Positions 1-6,307 of a DNA stretch of 12,874 bases are shown piece by piece. The DNA lies in assembly GCA_050485485.1 (NCBI GenBank), contig JBJHBM010000051.1, positions 1-12,874 on the forward strand. Direction: 5' to 3'. Positions within the stretch are counted from its first letter, which is position 1, and every line of letters starts with the position of its first letter. The notes under the pieces were generated by a model. It was given only the letters and a program-made list of their open reading frames with translations, was not told the origin of the DNA and made no database searches. A program made the position numbers and the translations under genes. This DNA comes from WHSO01 sp050485485. Lineage in GTDB: Bacteria > Pseudomonadota > Alphaproteobacteria > SMXQ01.

Positions 1-722
1 TAGAGCCCCTCCATACGCGCGGCGTCCCCGCCGTCGGGCGCGCCCGGCACCAGCAGGCGCGCGATCACGATGGCCGCGGGCACGTTGAGCAGGGAGGCCG
101 TGAGCAGGTGGCCGACGGCGCCCGGCACCGCGTCCTGCAGGAACTGCGCGTAGAGCACCAGGACCGTGCCGGCGATGGTCGCCATGCCCGCGGTCATCAC
201 GACGAACAGGTCGGCGCGCGTCGCGCGGGCGAGGTAGGGCTTCACCAGCAGCGGCGCCTCGACCATGCCGACGAAGACGTTGGCGGCGGTCGCCACGCCG
301 GCGGTGCCGCCGAGGCCCATGGTGCGGCGCAGGCACCAGGCGAAGGCGGACACCACGGCGGGCAGCACGCGCCAGTGATAGAGCACCGCCGAGAGCGCGC
401 TCACGACCAGCACCAGGGGCAGCGCCTGGAAGGCGAGGATGAAGGCGGAGGCGCCCGGCGCCATGTCGAACGGCGTGTCGCCGCCGCCCAGGTAGCCGAA
501 CACGAAGCTGGTGCCCGCCGTCGTCGCCCGCATCAGCGCCGCGACCACGGCGTTGAGGGCGAGGAAGCCGTCCCGGACCGCGGGAACCGCGAGCAGCACG
601 GCCGCGAGCACGACCTGGAGCCCGAGTCCCGCCGTGACGGTCCGCCACGGCACCGCGCGGTGGCTCTCGCTGAGCGCGAACGCGAGCGCGAGCAGCCCCG
701 CGTAGCCGACGATCCCCTGCAT
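1..722 (-). CDS. Concentrative nucleoside transporter (CNT/NupC family), C-terminus cut by window edge
   Basis: Inner-membrane symporter that would import nucleosides using the proton or sodium gradient. The 240 visible residues are almost all hydrophobic segments. CNT family landmarks are readable: SFVFGYLGGGDTPF (about residues 72-85), then the core block AANVFVGMVEAPLLVKPYL (about 146-164), followed by a second conserved stretch, DLFVVMTAGMATIAGTVL (171-188). Family members are usually about 400 residues, so roughly 160 residues lie beyond position 1. The ATG at 722 is preceded by a strong purine run, GGGGGGAAGG, 6 bases upstream. In CNT structures the motif GQTEAP contributes Gln and Thr to nucleobase contacts; here it reads GMVEAP, so two of these residues are replaced while the Glu is kept. 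Specificity is therefore uncertain. It is divergent from the riboswitch/exporter unit, and the 107 bases upstream of its start show no clear promoter of its own. Confidence 0.85.
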   Translation of the reverse strand, partial: MQGIVGYAGLLALAFALSESHRAVPWRTVTAGLGLQVVLAAVLLAVPAVRDGFLALNAVVAALMRATTAGTSFVFGYLGGGDTPFDMAPGASAFILAFQALPLVLVVSALSAVLYHWRVLPAVVSAFAWCLRRTMGLGGTAGVATAANVFVGMVEAPLLVKPYLARATRADLFVVMTAGMATIAGTVLVLYAQFLQDAVPGAVGHLLTASLLNVPAAIVIARLLVPGAPDGGDAARMEGL

Positions 723-796
723 CGAGCGCCTTCCCCCCTTCGGCAACCGGGCGGATGCTCGCCGCTTTGGCCGCGCGACGCAAGTCCTTGAAGCTC

Positions 797-824
797 TTGA
801 CCTCGTCACGCCCGCGCCTATCCT
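797..824 (+). promoter_or_regulatory. Sigma70-like promoter for the guanidine exporter
   Basis: TTGACC (797-802) and TATCCT (819-824) are separated by 16 bases. Transcription would start near 830-831, exactly where the first riboswitch hairpin begins. This placement supports both calls. No experimental start is known; this is a consensus match only. Confidence 0.55.
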
Positions 825-829
825 GCCGG

Positions 830-906
830 AACGCCGGGGACGGCCCCGGCGTTTTCCCTTGAAACTGCAAATGGCGGGGACGACCCCGCGTCCGAACGGA
901 CGGGAG
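830..906 (+). promoter_or_regulatory. Guanidine-II riboswitch (mini-ykkC) in the leader of the SMR exporter
   Basis: Two hairpins in tandem carry the signature ACGR tetraloops. P1 pairs 830-839 with 844-853 (10 perfect pairs) around the loop ACGG. P2 pairs 874-879 with 884-889 (GCGGGG/CCCCGC) around the loop ACGA. The linker is 20 bases, inside the range known for this class. In the established family, guanidinium binds each loop, the loops kiss through their CG bases, and expression is switched on. The Shine-Dalgarno GGGAG (902-906) lies 7 bases before the ATG. A competing fold pairs 886-887 and 889-893 with 898-904, which would use the 3' arm of P2 and cover most of the ribosome site. Binding would therefore favour P2 and free the ribosome site. 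The loops, stems and gene partner are seen; the switching model is inferred. Confidence 0.88.
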
Positions 907-913
907 CGCCGCG

Positions 914-1228
914 ATGGGTTGGCTGTGGCTTTTCGTCGCCGGCCTGGCGGAGGTCGGCTGGATCGTGGGACTCAAGCAGGCGGCGCTGACCGGTCGCCCG
1001 TGGGTGATCGCGGTGACGGCGGCGAGTATCGCGCTGAGCCTCGGCGCGCTCGCGCTCGCGCTCAGGACGCTGCCGCTCGGCACGGCCTACGCGGTCTGGA
1101 CCGGGCTCGGCATGGTGGGCGCGGTCGCGGCCGGCGTGGTGCTGTGGGGCGAAACGGCCGACGCGGTGCGGCTCGCCGCGATCGCGCTCATCGGCGCCGG
1201 CATCGTCACGCTCCGCCTCGCCTCCTGA
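914..1228 (+). CDS. gdx: Guanidinium exporter, small multidrug resistance family (Gdx/SugE)
   Basis: Small inner-membrane antiporter, working as an antiparallel dimer, expected to export guanidinium in exchange for protons. The 104-residue length and four hydrophobic segments fit the SMR family. The essential membrane glutamate is Glu13, in GLAEVGWIVGLK (residues 10-21), and the Gdx-type block GTAYAVWTGLGMVGAVAAG (about 56-74) matches SugE/Gdx rather than the drug-exporting EmrE branch. The ATG at 914 has GGGAG 7 bases upstream. The leader carries a guanidine-II riboswitch, which independently supports guanidinium as the substrate. The gene stands alone and is convergent with the TSUP gene: the two stop codons are 19 bases apart and both lie within one hairpin. 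Some Gdx homologues also move small quaternary ammonium compounds, but the leader argues for guanidinium. Confidence 0.93.
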   Translation: MGWLWLFVAGLAEVGWIVGLKQAALTGRPWVIAVTAASIALSLGALALALRTLPLGTAYAVWTGLGMVGAVAAGVVLWGETADAVRLAAIALIGAGIVTLRLAS

Positions 1229-1250
1229 GGCGCGGCGCGCGCCGCCCTCA
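1226..1250. terminator. Hairpin between convergent genes, possible bidirectional terminator
   Basis: TGAGG (1226-1230) pairs with CCTCA (1246-1250). After a single bulged C, GCGGC (1232-1236) pairs with GCCGC (1241-1245) around the loop GCGC. The left arm includes the TGA stop of gdx and the right arm includes the stop of the minus-strand TSUP gene. There is no U-tract on either strand, so intrinsic termination is plausible but not assured. Confidence 0.4.
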
Positions 1251-1994
1251 GGCGAGCGCCTGGATCAGCCCGCGGACCGAGAGCAGCGAGATCACCGCAG
1301 CCACCAGCAGCATCAGCACGCGGTCGGGCAGCCGGGACGTCACGTAGGCGGCGAGCGGCGCGGCGAGGACGCCGCCCAGGATCAGCCCGGCGATGATCGG
1401 CCACAGCTCGAGGCCGATGGTGAAGATGAAGGCGCCGGTGATGGTGACCGTCACGAAGAACTCGGACAGGTTGGCCGAGCCGATGGCGTAGCGCGGCACC
1501 GTCCCGCCGCCGATCAGCGTGGTCGAGACGATCGGCCCCCAGCCGCCGCCGCCGACCGCGTCGAAGAAGCCGCCGACGCCGCCCAGCACGGGCACGCCCC
1601 GGGGCGGCACCTGCGGCGGCGTCCTCGGCCGGCGCAGGGCGCGGTAGAGAATCCACAGGCCCATGAGCAGCAGGTAGGCGGTGACGTAGGGCCGCGCCAC
1701 CTCGCCCGGGACCGAGCCCAGCAGCCAGGCGCCGGCGGCACCCCCGATCATGCCGGGCAGGGCGAGGCGCCGCACCAGCCGCCAGTCGATGTTGCCGAAG
1801 CGCCAGTGCGCCGCGCCGGAGACGGCCGTGGTGAAAACCTCGGCGGCATGGACGCTCGCGCTCGCCACGGCGGGCGGCACGCCGAACGACAGCAGGACCG
1901 TCGTCGAGGTGACGCCGTAGGCCATGCCGATGGCGCCGTCGACGAGCTGCGCGGCGAAGCCGACCGCGACGAACAGGACGAAATCGTCCCACAT
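1248..1994 (-). CDS. Sulfite exporter TauE/SafE (TSUP) family membrane protein
   Basis: Predicted inner-membrane transporter of the TSUP family, whose members export sulfite, sulfoacetate or other organosulfur and carboxylate anions. The 248-residue product shows the two internal repeats typical of the family: QLVDGAIGMAYGV near residues 16-28 and GGFFDAVGGGGWGP near 141-154. SVHAAEVFTTAVSGAAH (48-63) is also characteristic. I prefer the ATG at 1994 (MWDDFVLF), because GGAG lies 9 bases upstream and it sets the first membrane helix at the N-terminus; a start at 2045 would add 17 hydrophilic residues lacking family resemblance. The upstream region holds an AT-rich island that probably contains its promoter. 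The substrate cannot be read from sequence. A sulfite reductase gene lies about 8.6 kb away but is not part of this unit. Confidence 0.88.
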   Translation of the reverse strand: MWDDFVLFVAVGFAAQLVDGAIGMAYGVTSTTVLLSFGVPPAVASASVHAAEVFTTAVSGAAHWRFGNIDWRLVRRLALPGMIGGAAGAWLLGSVPGEVARPYVTAYLLLMGLWILYRALRRPRTPPQVPPRGVPVLGGVGGFFDAVGGGGWGPIVSTTLIGGGTVPRYAIGSANLSEFFVTVTITGAFIFTIGLELWPIIAGLILGGVLAAPLAAYVTSRLPDRVLMLLVAAVISLLSVRGLIQALA

Positions 1995-2045
1995 GGAGAT
2001 GCTCCGGATGTCGGAAAGAGGGAGGCACCGCGAGCGCGGGGCCAA

Positions 2046-2100
2046 AACAACGATATATTATCGGAGAATATAAATCATCTACTATTTATATATGTAGAAT
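2046..2100 (-). promoter_or_regulatory. AT-rich promoter/operator island upstream of the TSUP gene
   Basis: Only 11 of the 50 bases at 2051-2100 are G or C, in a window that is otherwise very GC-rich. It contains a 5-3-5 palindrome, CGATA-TAT-TATCG (2051-2063), and a second, weaker inverted repeat with CTAC/GTAG arms (2079-2097). Several TATA-like hexamers are present, but I find no convincing -35/-10 pair at 16-18 bases. The location, 50-100 bases before the TSUP start, fits a regulated promoter. The rest of the 1995-2230 gap holds hairpins and no gene that I can see. Confidence 0.4.
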
Positions 2101-2131
2101 AGGGCCGGCACGCAAAGAGCGGATATGCCAA

Positions 2132-2163
2132 GGGCCCGGGCGCCTTTACGGCGGGCCGGGCCC
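2132..2163 (-). terminator. Strong GC hairpin downstream of the dioxygenase genes
   Basis: GGGCCCGG (2132-2139) pairs with CCGGGCCC (2156-2163). After a small internal loop, CGCC (2141-2144) pairs with GGCG (2150-2153) around TTTAC. It lies 68 bases past the stop of the beta-subunit gene, in the position expected of a transcript end. Only TT follows on the minus strand, so this may be a Rho-assisted end or a 3' stability hairpin rather than a classic intrinsic terminator. Confidence 0.4.
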
Positions 2164-2230
2164 CTGTTCCGGTCGCGCGTGACGCGCGCTTTCTCCCAGA
2201 CGAAATCAGGCCGGACGAAACCGAAACCGT

Positions 2231-2890
2231 CTAGACCGGCGTCACGATCGAGGCCGGCACCAGGACCGAGTCATAAACGCAGATCTTCTCCTTGAACAGC
2301 AGCCGGCCGTTCTCGCGCACGACCCGGTCGAGATAGCGTCCGGCGTTGAGGATGCGCGTGTACTGGTTGGGCAGCGTCTCGAGCACGACGTAGTTGGCGC
2401 TCACCTCCACCGTGCCGCCGCTCTCGCCGAGGATGCGGGTATTGGTGATCATGTGGGTGAGGTAGCGCTCGTGATAGACGGTGGTCTTCTTGACCGCGTT
2501 GACGCGGTCGAGCAGGCCGCCGCGCTTCTCGGCGAACATGGTGCCGAGCGGCAGGCCGAGGTCCCAGTTCTCGCGGCTGATGAGCTTGTAGACGCAATCC
2601 TCGGTGAACAGGTCGGGCCAGCCGTCGATGTCGCCGTGGTCGAGGCAATAGGCGTAGGAGGCGTAAAGCTCCTCCATCTCGAGCCGCAGCATCAGCGCGT
2701 CGCCGATGCTGGCCCCGGCGATGCTGGCCGCGGATGCGCCGGCGCCGCGCCGGCGCGGGGCCGCCTTGCGGGCAGGCGACTTGCGGGCCGGGGCTTTCTT
2801 CGACGCGGCCGTCCTCGGCGCCGCCTTCTTCTTCCTGCGGCCGGCCGCCGTCTTCCCGGCGGTGGCTTTCGTGCGCGGTTTCACTGCCAT
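2231..2890 (-). CDS. Rieske dioxygenase beta (small) subunit with histone-H1-like basic N-terminal tail
   Basis: Structural small subunit of an aromatic ring-hydroxylating dioxygenase, adopting the NTF2/SnoaL-like cone fold and packing beneath the alpha subunits. Residues about 64-219 match the family in size and content (LEMEELYASYAYCLDHGDID, then the WPDLFTEDCVYKL block, the HERYLTHMITNTRIL region and a C-terminal strand region). That core of about 156 residues equals a normal beta subunit such as TphA3. The first 63 residues are extra: 19 of the first 50 are Lys or Arg, there is no acidic residue before Asp64, and KAPARK and KSPARK motifs recall histone H1 or PhaF-type tails. The start is well supported: the alpha-subunit stop is one base upstream and GGGG lies 7 bases before the ATG, so translation is coupled. 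A start at the internal Met67 would remove the tail but has no such support. Function of the tail is unknown. Confidence 0.85.
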   Translation of the reverse strand: MAVKPRTKATAGKTAAGRRKKKAAPRTAASKKAPARKSPARKAAPRRRGAGASAASIAGASIGDALMLRLEMEELYASYAYCLDHGDIDGWPDLFTEDCVYKLISRENWDLGLPLGTMFAEKRGGLLDRVNAVKKTTVYHERYLTHMITNTRILGESGGTVEVSANYVVLETLPNQYTRILNAGRYLDRVVRENGRLLFKEKICVYDSVLVPASIVTPV

Positions 2891-2891
2891 C

Positions 2892-4148
2892 CTAGAGCCC
2901 CATCAGTTCGCGATAGCCCTTGTAGAACGCCCGGATCGAGCCTTCGGTGACCATGTGGGGCGTGTTCTCGGTGCCGCGCCCGCCCATCTCCACGACCGCG
3001 GCCTCCTCGGCGAAGCGCGACAGGCCGGACTGGACCGATTCCATCACCTCCGAATCGTCCACCGAGACGTAGCCCGCCGGGCCCATCAGGTTGGCCTGGC
3101 GCAGGCGGCGCAGGGTGAGGTCCTCGCTGTCGTCCTCGTAGCCGAAGAAGGTCCAGTGCAGCTCGTGCTCCTCGGGCGTGAAGCAGCGGATCTGGCGCAT
3201 GGCGACCGTGTTCGACTGCTGCTGGATGATGAGGTTGGGGAAGAAGGTGTGCATCACCACCGTCTCGGTGCCCTTGGAAACCCATTCGGGGTAGGGCTGG
3301 AGCATCTCGGGGTTCTGCAGCTCGAGGCTCTCGTCGAGCTGGCGGATGTCGAGGTTGGCCTCGGTCTTCTTCTGCTCGCCGCGCTGCGCCGCCTGGATGG
3401 CGTGCAGGCCGGTCTCGTCCATCTCCACCTTGGCGGGCGTGTCGGCGCGGAACAGGCCGAAGGATACCAGGAACACGTGCAGCAGGCTCGCGTGGTAGGG
3501 GTCCTTGATGTTCTCGAACTTGATCTTCCAGTTGGCGCGGATGCGCTGGCGCTCGTAGCCGAGCACCCGCAGCTTGCGGCCGTCGAAGACGCGGTCGAAG
3601 TACTTGAGCATCAGCGGGCCGAAATACTGTTCCAGCGTGTCGGGCGCCGCAGGATCGAAGGAGGCGAAGATCACGCCGTTCCGGGTGCGCACCTTGAGAC
3701 GCTGCAGGCCGTGGTCCTCCATGCGGAAGTCGGCGGGCATGCCGCCCTGCTTCTTGACGCCGCGCCGGAACGGTACGCCGATCAGCCTGCCGGTGAGGTC
3801 GTAGGTCCACTGGTGATAGGGGCAGATCAGCTCCTTGGCGTTGCCGTGCTCGCGGTAGCAGAGCTTGACGCCGCGGTGCGCGCAGCGGTTGGCGAGCACG
3901 TTGACCTTGCCCTCGGCGTCGCGCAGGAAGATCACGGGCTTGTCGCCGATGAAGCTGCGCCGGAAATCGCCCGGGTTCGGGATCTCGGCCTCCAGGCCGA
4001 CGTAGCTGTAGGTCGGCCCGCCGAAGATCAGGTCCATCTCGCGCCTGAAGATCTGCGGGTCGGTATAGACCCAGTAGGGGACGCGCGAGACGCCCTCTTC
4101 GGGCCATTTGCGCTCGATCACGTCGTGGGTCGGAAGTGCGGTCGCCAT
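2892..4148 (-). CDS. Rieske non-heme iron dioxygenase alpha subunit, terephthalate/anthranilate dioxygenase-like
   Basis: Catalytic large subunit that would insert both atoms of O2 into an aromatic ring, using electrons from a separate reductase. The 418 residues contain a Rieske [2Fe-2S] centre, Cys89-x-His91 and Cys109-x2-His112. The catalytic domain has Asp216 (bridging), His219 and His224 in IKDPYHASLLH, plus the third iron ligand, probably Asp365, in GYVSVDDSEVME. Overall order and wording, including GVKKQGGMPADF and QANLMGPAG, closely follow TphA2 (terephthalate) and AntA-type enzymes, so an aromatic carboxylate is the likely substrate. I chose the ATG at 4148, which has GAGGA 7 bases upstream; an upstream in-frame ATG would add 72 residues with no Rieske-family character and would read through the promoter. 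Coupled to the beta subunit. No reductase or ferredoxin gene is present in the window. Confidence 0.92.
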   Translation of the reverse strand: MATALPTHDVIERKWPEEGVSRVPYWVYTDPQIFRREMDLIFGGPTYSYVGLEAEIPNPGDFRRSFIGDKPVIFLRDAEGKVNVLANRCAHRGVKLCYREHGNAKELICPYHQWTYDLTGRLIGVPFRRGVKKQGGMPADFRMEDHGLQRLKVRTRNGVIFASFDPAAPDTLEQYFGPLMLKYFDRVFDGRKLRVLGYERQRIRANWKIKFENIKDPYHASLLHVFLVSFGLFRADTPAKVEMDETGLHAIQAAQRGEQKKTEANLDIRQLDESLELQNPEMLQPYPEWVSKGTETVVMHTFFPNLIIQQQSNTVAMRQIRCFTPEEHELHWTFFGYEDDSEDLTLRRLRQANLMGPAGYVSVDDSEVMESVQSGLSRFAEEAAVVEMGGRGTENTPHMVTEGSIRAFYKGYRELMGL

Positions 4149-4209
4149 GCGCTGGTCCTCGTGGTGGGAGAGCCGTTCGGAACCGGGCGTTATCGCCGCC
4201 GGCAGCGTC

Positions 4210-4253
4210 GGAATGGATATTCCATAGATATCAAACGATTGGCCCGGTTTCAA
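4210..4253 (-). promoter_or_regulatory. Promoter with overlapping palindromic operator before the dioxygenase genes
   Basis: On the minus strand, TTGAAA (4253-4248) and TATCTA (4230-4225) are spaced by exactly 17 bases. Immediately after the -10 lies the palindrome GGAAT-ATCC-ATTCC (4223-4210), which would cover the transcription start. This is a classic position for a repressor. The promoter sits in the 139-base gap after the TRAP permease gene, so the dioxygenase genes can be expressed separately from the upstream transport genes. Confidence 0.55.
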
Positions 4254-4265
4254 GGTCCGCGGCAA

Positions 4266-4276
4266 GGCATTATGCC
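4266..4276. repeat. Perfect inverted repeat upstream of the dioxygenase promoter
   Basis: GGCAT-T-ATGCC is an 11-base perfect palindrome with a single-base centre. It ends 12 bases before the -35 element of the dioxygenase promoter and just beyond the stop codon of the TRAP permease gene. The site is in the right place for an activator. Its arms differ from the GGAAT/ATTCC operator downstream, so two different regulators may act here. It could also be chance. Confidence 0.3.
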
Positions 4277-4287
4277 ATGGGGCCGTC

Positions 4288-6210
4288 TTAGCGGGTCGGG
4301 GCGCGGGCGCGCAGCCACAGCCGGTTGGCGACGATCCCGGCGGCGGCGCAGGCGAGCCCCGCATAGGTCGCGGCCTGGAACGGCGTGATCATGAAGAAGC
4401 CCGAGAGGCCGACCAGGGCGCGCGCCCACCAGGTCGCGCACAGGGGCTCGTATGCCTCGATCGCGGCGGCGAGCAGAATCAGCCCGGCGGCGGCGGTGGT
4501 GAAGGTGATCGCGGTCTGCCACCACGCGCCCTGCCACAAGAGCTCCGGGCCGAACACGAAGGTGAAGGGCACCACGAAGGCGGCGAGCGCGAGCTTCACC
4601 GAATGCCCGGCGATGGCGAGCGGGTTGGCCTCCGCGATCGAGGACGCCGCGTAGGCCGCGACCGCCACCGGCGGCGTGAGCGCGCTCATCACCGCGAAGT
4701 AGAGCAGGAACATGTGGCCGGGCAGCGGGTCGAGGCCGAGCTGCGCCATCAGCGGGCCCATCAGCACGGCGGCGAGGATATAGGCCGACGGCGTCGGCAT
4801 CCCCATGCCGAGGATGATGGTGAGCACCGCCGCCACCATCAGCGTGAACAGCAGGTTGGCGCCGGTGATGGCGTAGACCACGTGGGCGAACTTGCCGGCG
4901 AGCCCGGTCATGGTGATGCCGGCGATCACCAAGCCCGCGGCGGCGCAGGCGCCCGCCACTGGGATCATGCGGATCGCCGTCTCGCCGAGGGCGCGGTAGG
5001 CGGCGGCGAGGCCGATGCGGGTGTCGCGGCGCACCGCCGCCACCGCGATCACGGCGAGCGTGCCGTAAACCGCCACCATGGTCGGCGTGTAGCCCTGGAG
5101 CAGCGCCCACACCAGCACCGCGAGCGGCACCACGAACAGCCCGCCGCGCTTGAGCGTCACGGCGAGGCGCGGGATCGCGCCCTCGAGCGCGCCGGCGCCG
5201 ACGCGCACCGCGCGGAAATGGACCTGGGAGAACACGCCGACGTAGTAGAGCAGCGCCGGCAGCAGCGCCGCCGCCGCGATGGTCGCGTAGTCGATGCCGG
5301 TGTATTCCGCCATGATGAAGGCGGCCGAGCCCATCACCGGCGGCATGACGCTGCCGCCGGTCGAGGCCGCCACCTCGATCGCGCCCGCGACCTGCGGCTT
5401 GAAGCCGACCCGCTTCATGATCGGGATGGTGATCGAGCCGGTGGTCACGACGTCGGAGGTCGGGCTGCCGGAGATCATGCCGTACATGCCCGACGACACC
5501 ACGGCCACCTTGGCGGGGCCGCCCGCCTGGCGGCCCGACAGGGCGGCGGCGAAGTCGAAGAAGAAGTCGGCGCCGCGCGCGGCATAGAGGAACGTGCCGA
5601 ACATCACGAACAGGAAGGCGTAGGTCGCCGCCACCCGCACCGGCAGGCCCATCACGCCGTCGGTGGTGTAGACGACGATGTCGAGGAAGTGGTTGTAGTC
5701 GATGTAGCCGTGGCCGAGCACGCCCGGGATATGGTGGCCGAACAGGTTGTAGGCGACGAATATCAGCACCACGGTCAGGAGCCCGAGCCCGGTGGTGCGG
5801 CGCGTGATCTCGAGCGTCAGCAGGAAGGCGCTGGTGCCGAAGACCATCTGCCAGGCGTCGAGCGGGAACAGCAGCGAGATGCGGTTGGCGAAGTCCTCGG
5901 CGTTGAAGAAGAAGTAGGCGCCGGTGACGAGCGCGGCGCCGGCCAGCAGCCAGTCGCCGACGGGCGGGCGCACCGGGTCGGAGTTCGGCGTCGCGCCGAC
6001 GGTGAGGAAGCCGAGCGCCATCATGCCCGACAGGAACACCGCCGACATCGGCCACGGGTCGATGATGATGAGGGTCGCCGCCAGCACCACGTAGACCGCC
6101 ACCACGACCGCGAAGGGCACGATCAGGAACCGCTCGACCCACCCGGTCGGGCGGCGCCGGCAGCCGACCGCGAACCATGTGCCGGCGTCGAAAACCTTGC
6201 TGCGGGCCAT
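4288..6210 (-). CDS. Fused TRAP transporter permease (DctQM, 4TM/12TM fusion)
   Basis: Inner-membrane permease of a TRAP transporter, which works with a periplasmic binding protein and an ion gradient to import organic acids. At 640 residues it is a fusion of the small DctQ-like and large DctM-like subunits. DctM hallmarks are clear: GMYGMISGSPTSDVVTTG (about 241-258), EVAASTGGSVMPPVMGSAAF (279-298) and, further on, GMGMPTPSAYILAAVLMGPL. Fused permeases of this type normally pair with TAXI binding proteins, and a TAXI gene lies directly upstream on the same strand, 97 bases away. The ATG at 6210 has only a weak purine stretch before it. The stop TAA at 4288-4290 is followed by the dioxygenase promoter. 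The substrate is not readable, but the neighbours suggest an aromatic carboxylate. Confidence 0.93.
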   Translation of the reverse strand: MARSKVFDAGTWFAVGCRRRPTGWVERFLIVPFAVVVAVYVVLAATLIIIDPWPMSAVFLSGMMALGFLTVGATPNSDPVRPPVGDWLLAGAALVTGAYFFFNAEDFANRISLLFPLDAWQMVFGTSAFLLTLEITRRTTGLGLLTVVLIFVAYNLFGHHIPGVLGHGYIDYNHFLDIVVYTTDGVMGLPVRVAATYAFLFVMFGTFLYAARGADFFFDFAAALSGRQAGGPAKVAVVSSGMYGMISGSPTSDVVTTGSITIPIMKRVGFKPQVAGAIEVAASTGGSVMPPVMGSAAFIMAEYTGIDYATIAAAALLPALLYYVGVFSQVHFRAVRVGAGALEGAIPRLAVTLKRGGLFVVPLAVLVWALLQGYTPTMVAVYGTLAVIAVAAVRRDTRIGLAAAYRALGETAIRMIPVAGACAAAGLVIAGITMTGLAGKFAHVVYAITGANLLFTLMVAAVLTIILGMGMPTPSAYILAAVLMGPLMAQLGLDPLPGHMFLLYFAVMSALTPPVAVAAYAASSIAEANPLAIAGHSVKLALAAFVVPFTFVFGPELLWQGAWWQTAITFTTAAAGLILLAAAIEAYEPLCATWWARALVGLSGFFMITPFQAATYAGLACAAAGIVANRLWLRARAPTR

Positions 6211-6252
6211 CGGCGTCTCGGTCGGGCGGTGGGGGGAAGGAGAGAGGGCGGA

Positions 6253-6276
6253 CGGCGGGGCGGGAGCGCCCCGCCG
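6253..6276 (-). repeat. Stable intercistronic hairpin between the TAXI and permease genes
   Basis: Ten perfect GC-rich pairs (6253-6262 with 6267-6276) close a four-base loop. On the minus-strand transcript it follows the binding-protein stop by about 31 bases and precedes the permease start by about 43. There is no U-tract. Such hairpins often protect the upstream message, so that the abundant binding protein is made in excess over the membrane protein. That role is inferred here. Confidence 0.45.
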
Positions 6277-6307
6277 CCGTTGCCTTGGGCTGTGCCGCGG
6301 CCGTCGC

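Noticed and set aside
830..853. First leader hairpin (10 perfect pairs followed by TT) as an intrinsic terminator
   Set aside because: No gene reads into it on the plus strand, the T-run is broken by CCC, and the ACGG loop with a partner ACGA hairpin explains it better as riboswitch P1.
2174..2188. CGCGCG-TGA-CGCGCG hairpin followed by CTTTCT on the plus strand as a terminator
   Set aside because: No plus-strand gene ends nearby, and short CG palindromes are expected by chance in such GC-rich DNA.
4149..4364. Upstream ATG at 4364 that would lengthen the dioxygenase alpha subunit by 72 residues
   Set aside because: The extra residues lack family resemblance, overlap the TRAP permease end and pass through the promoter and operator; the ATG at 4148 has a good ribosome site.
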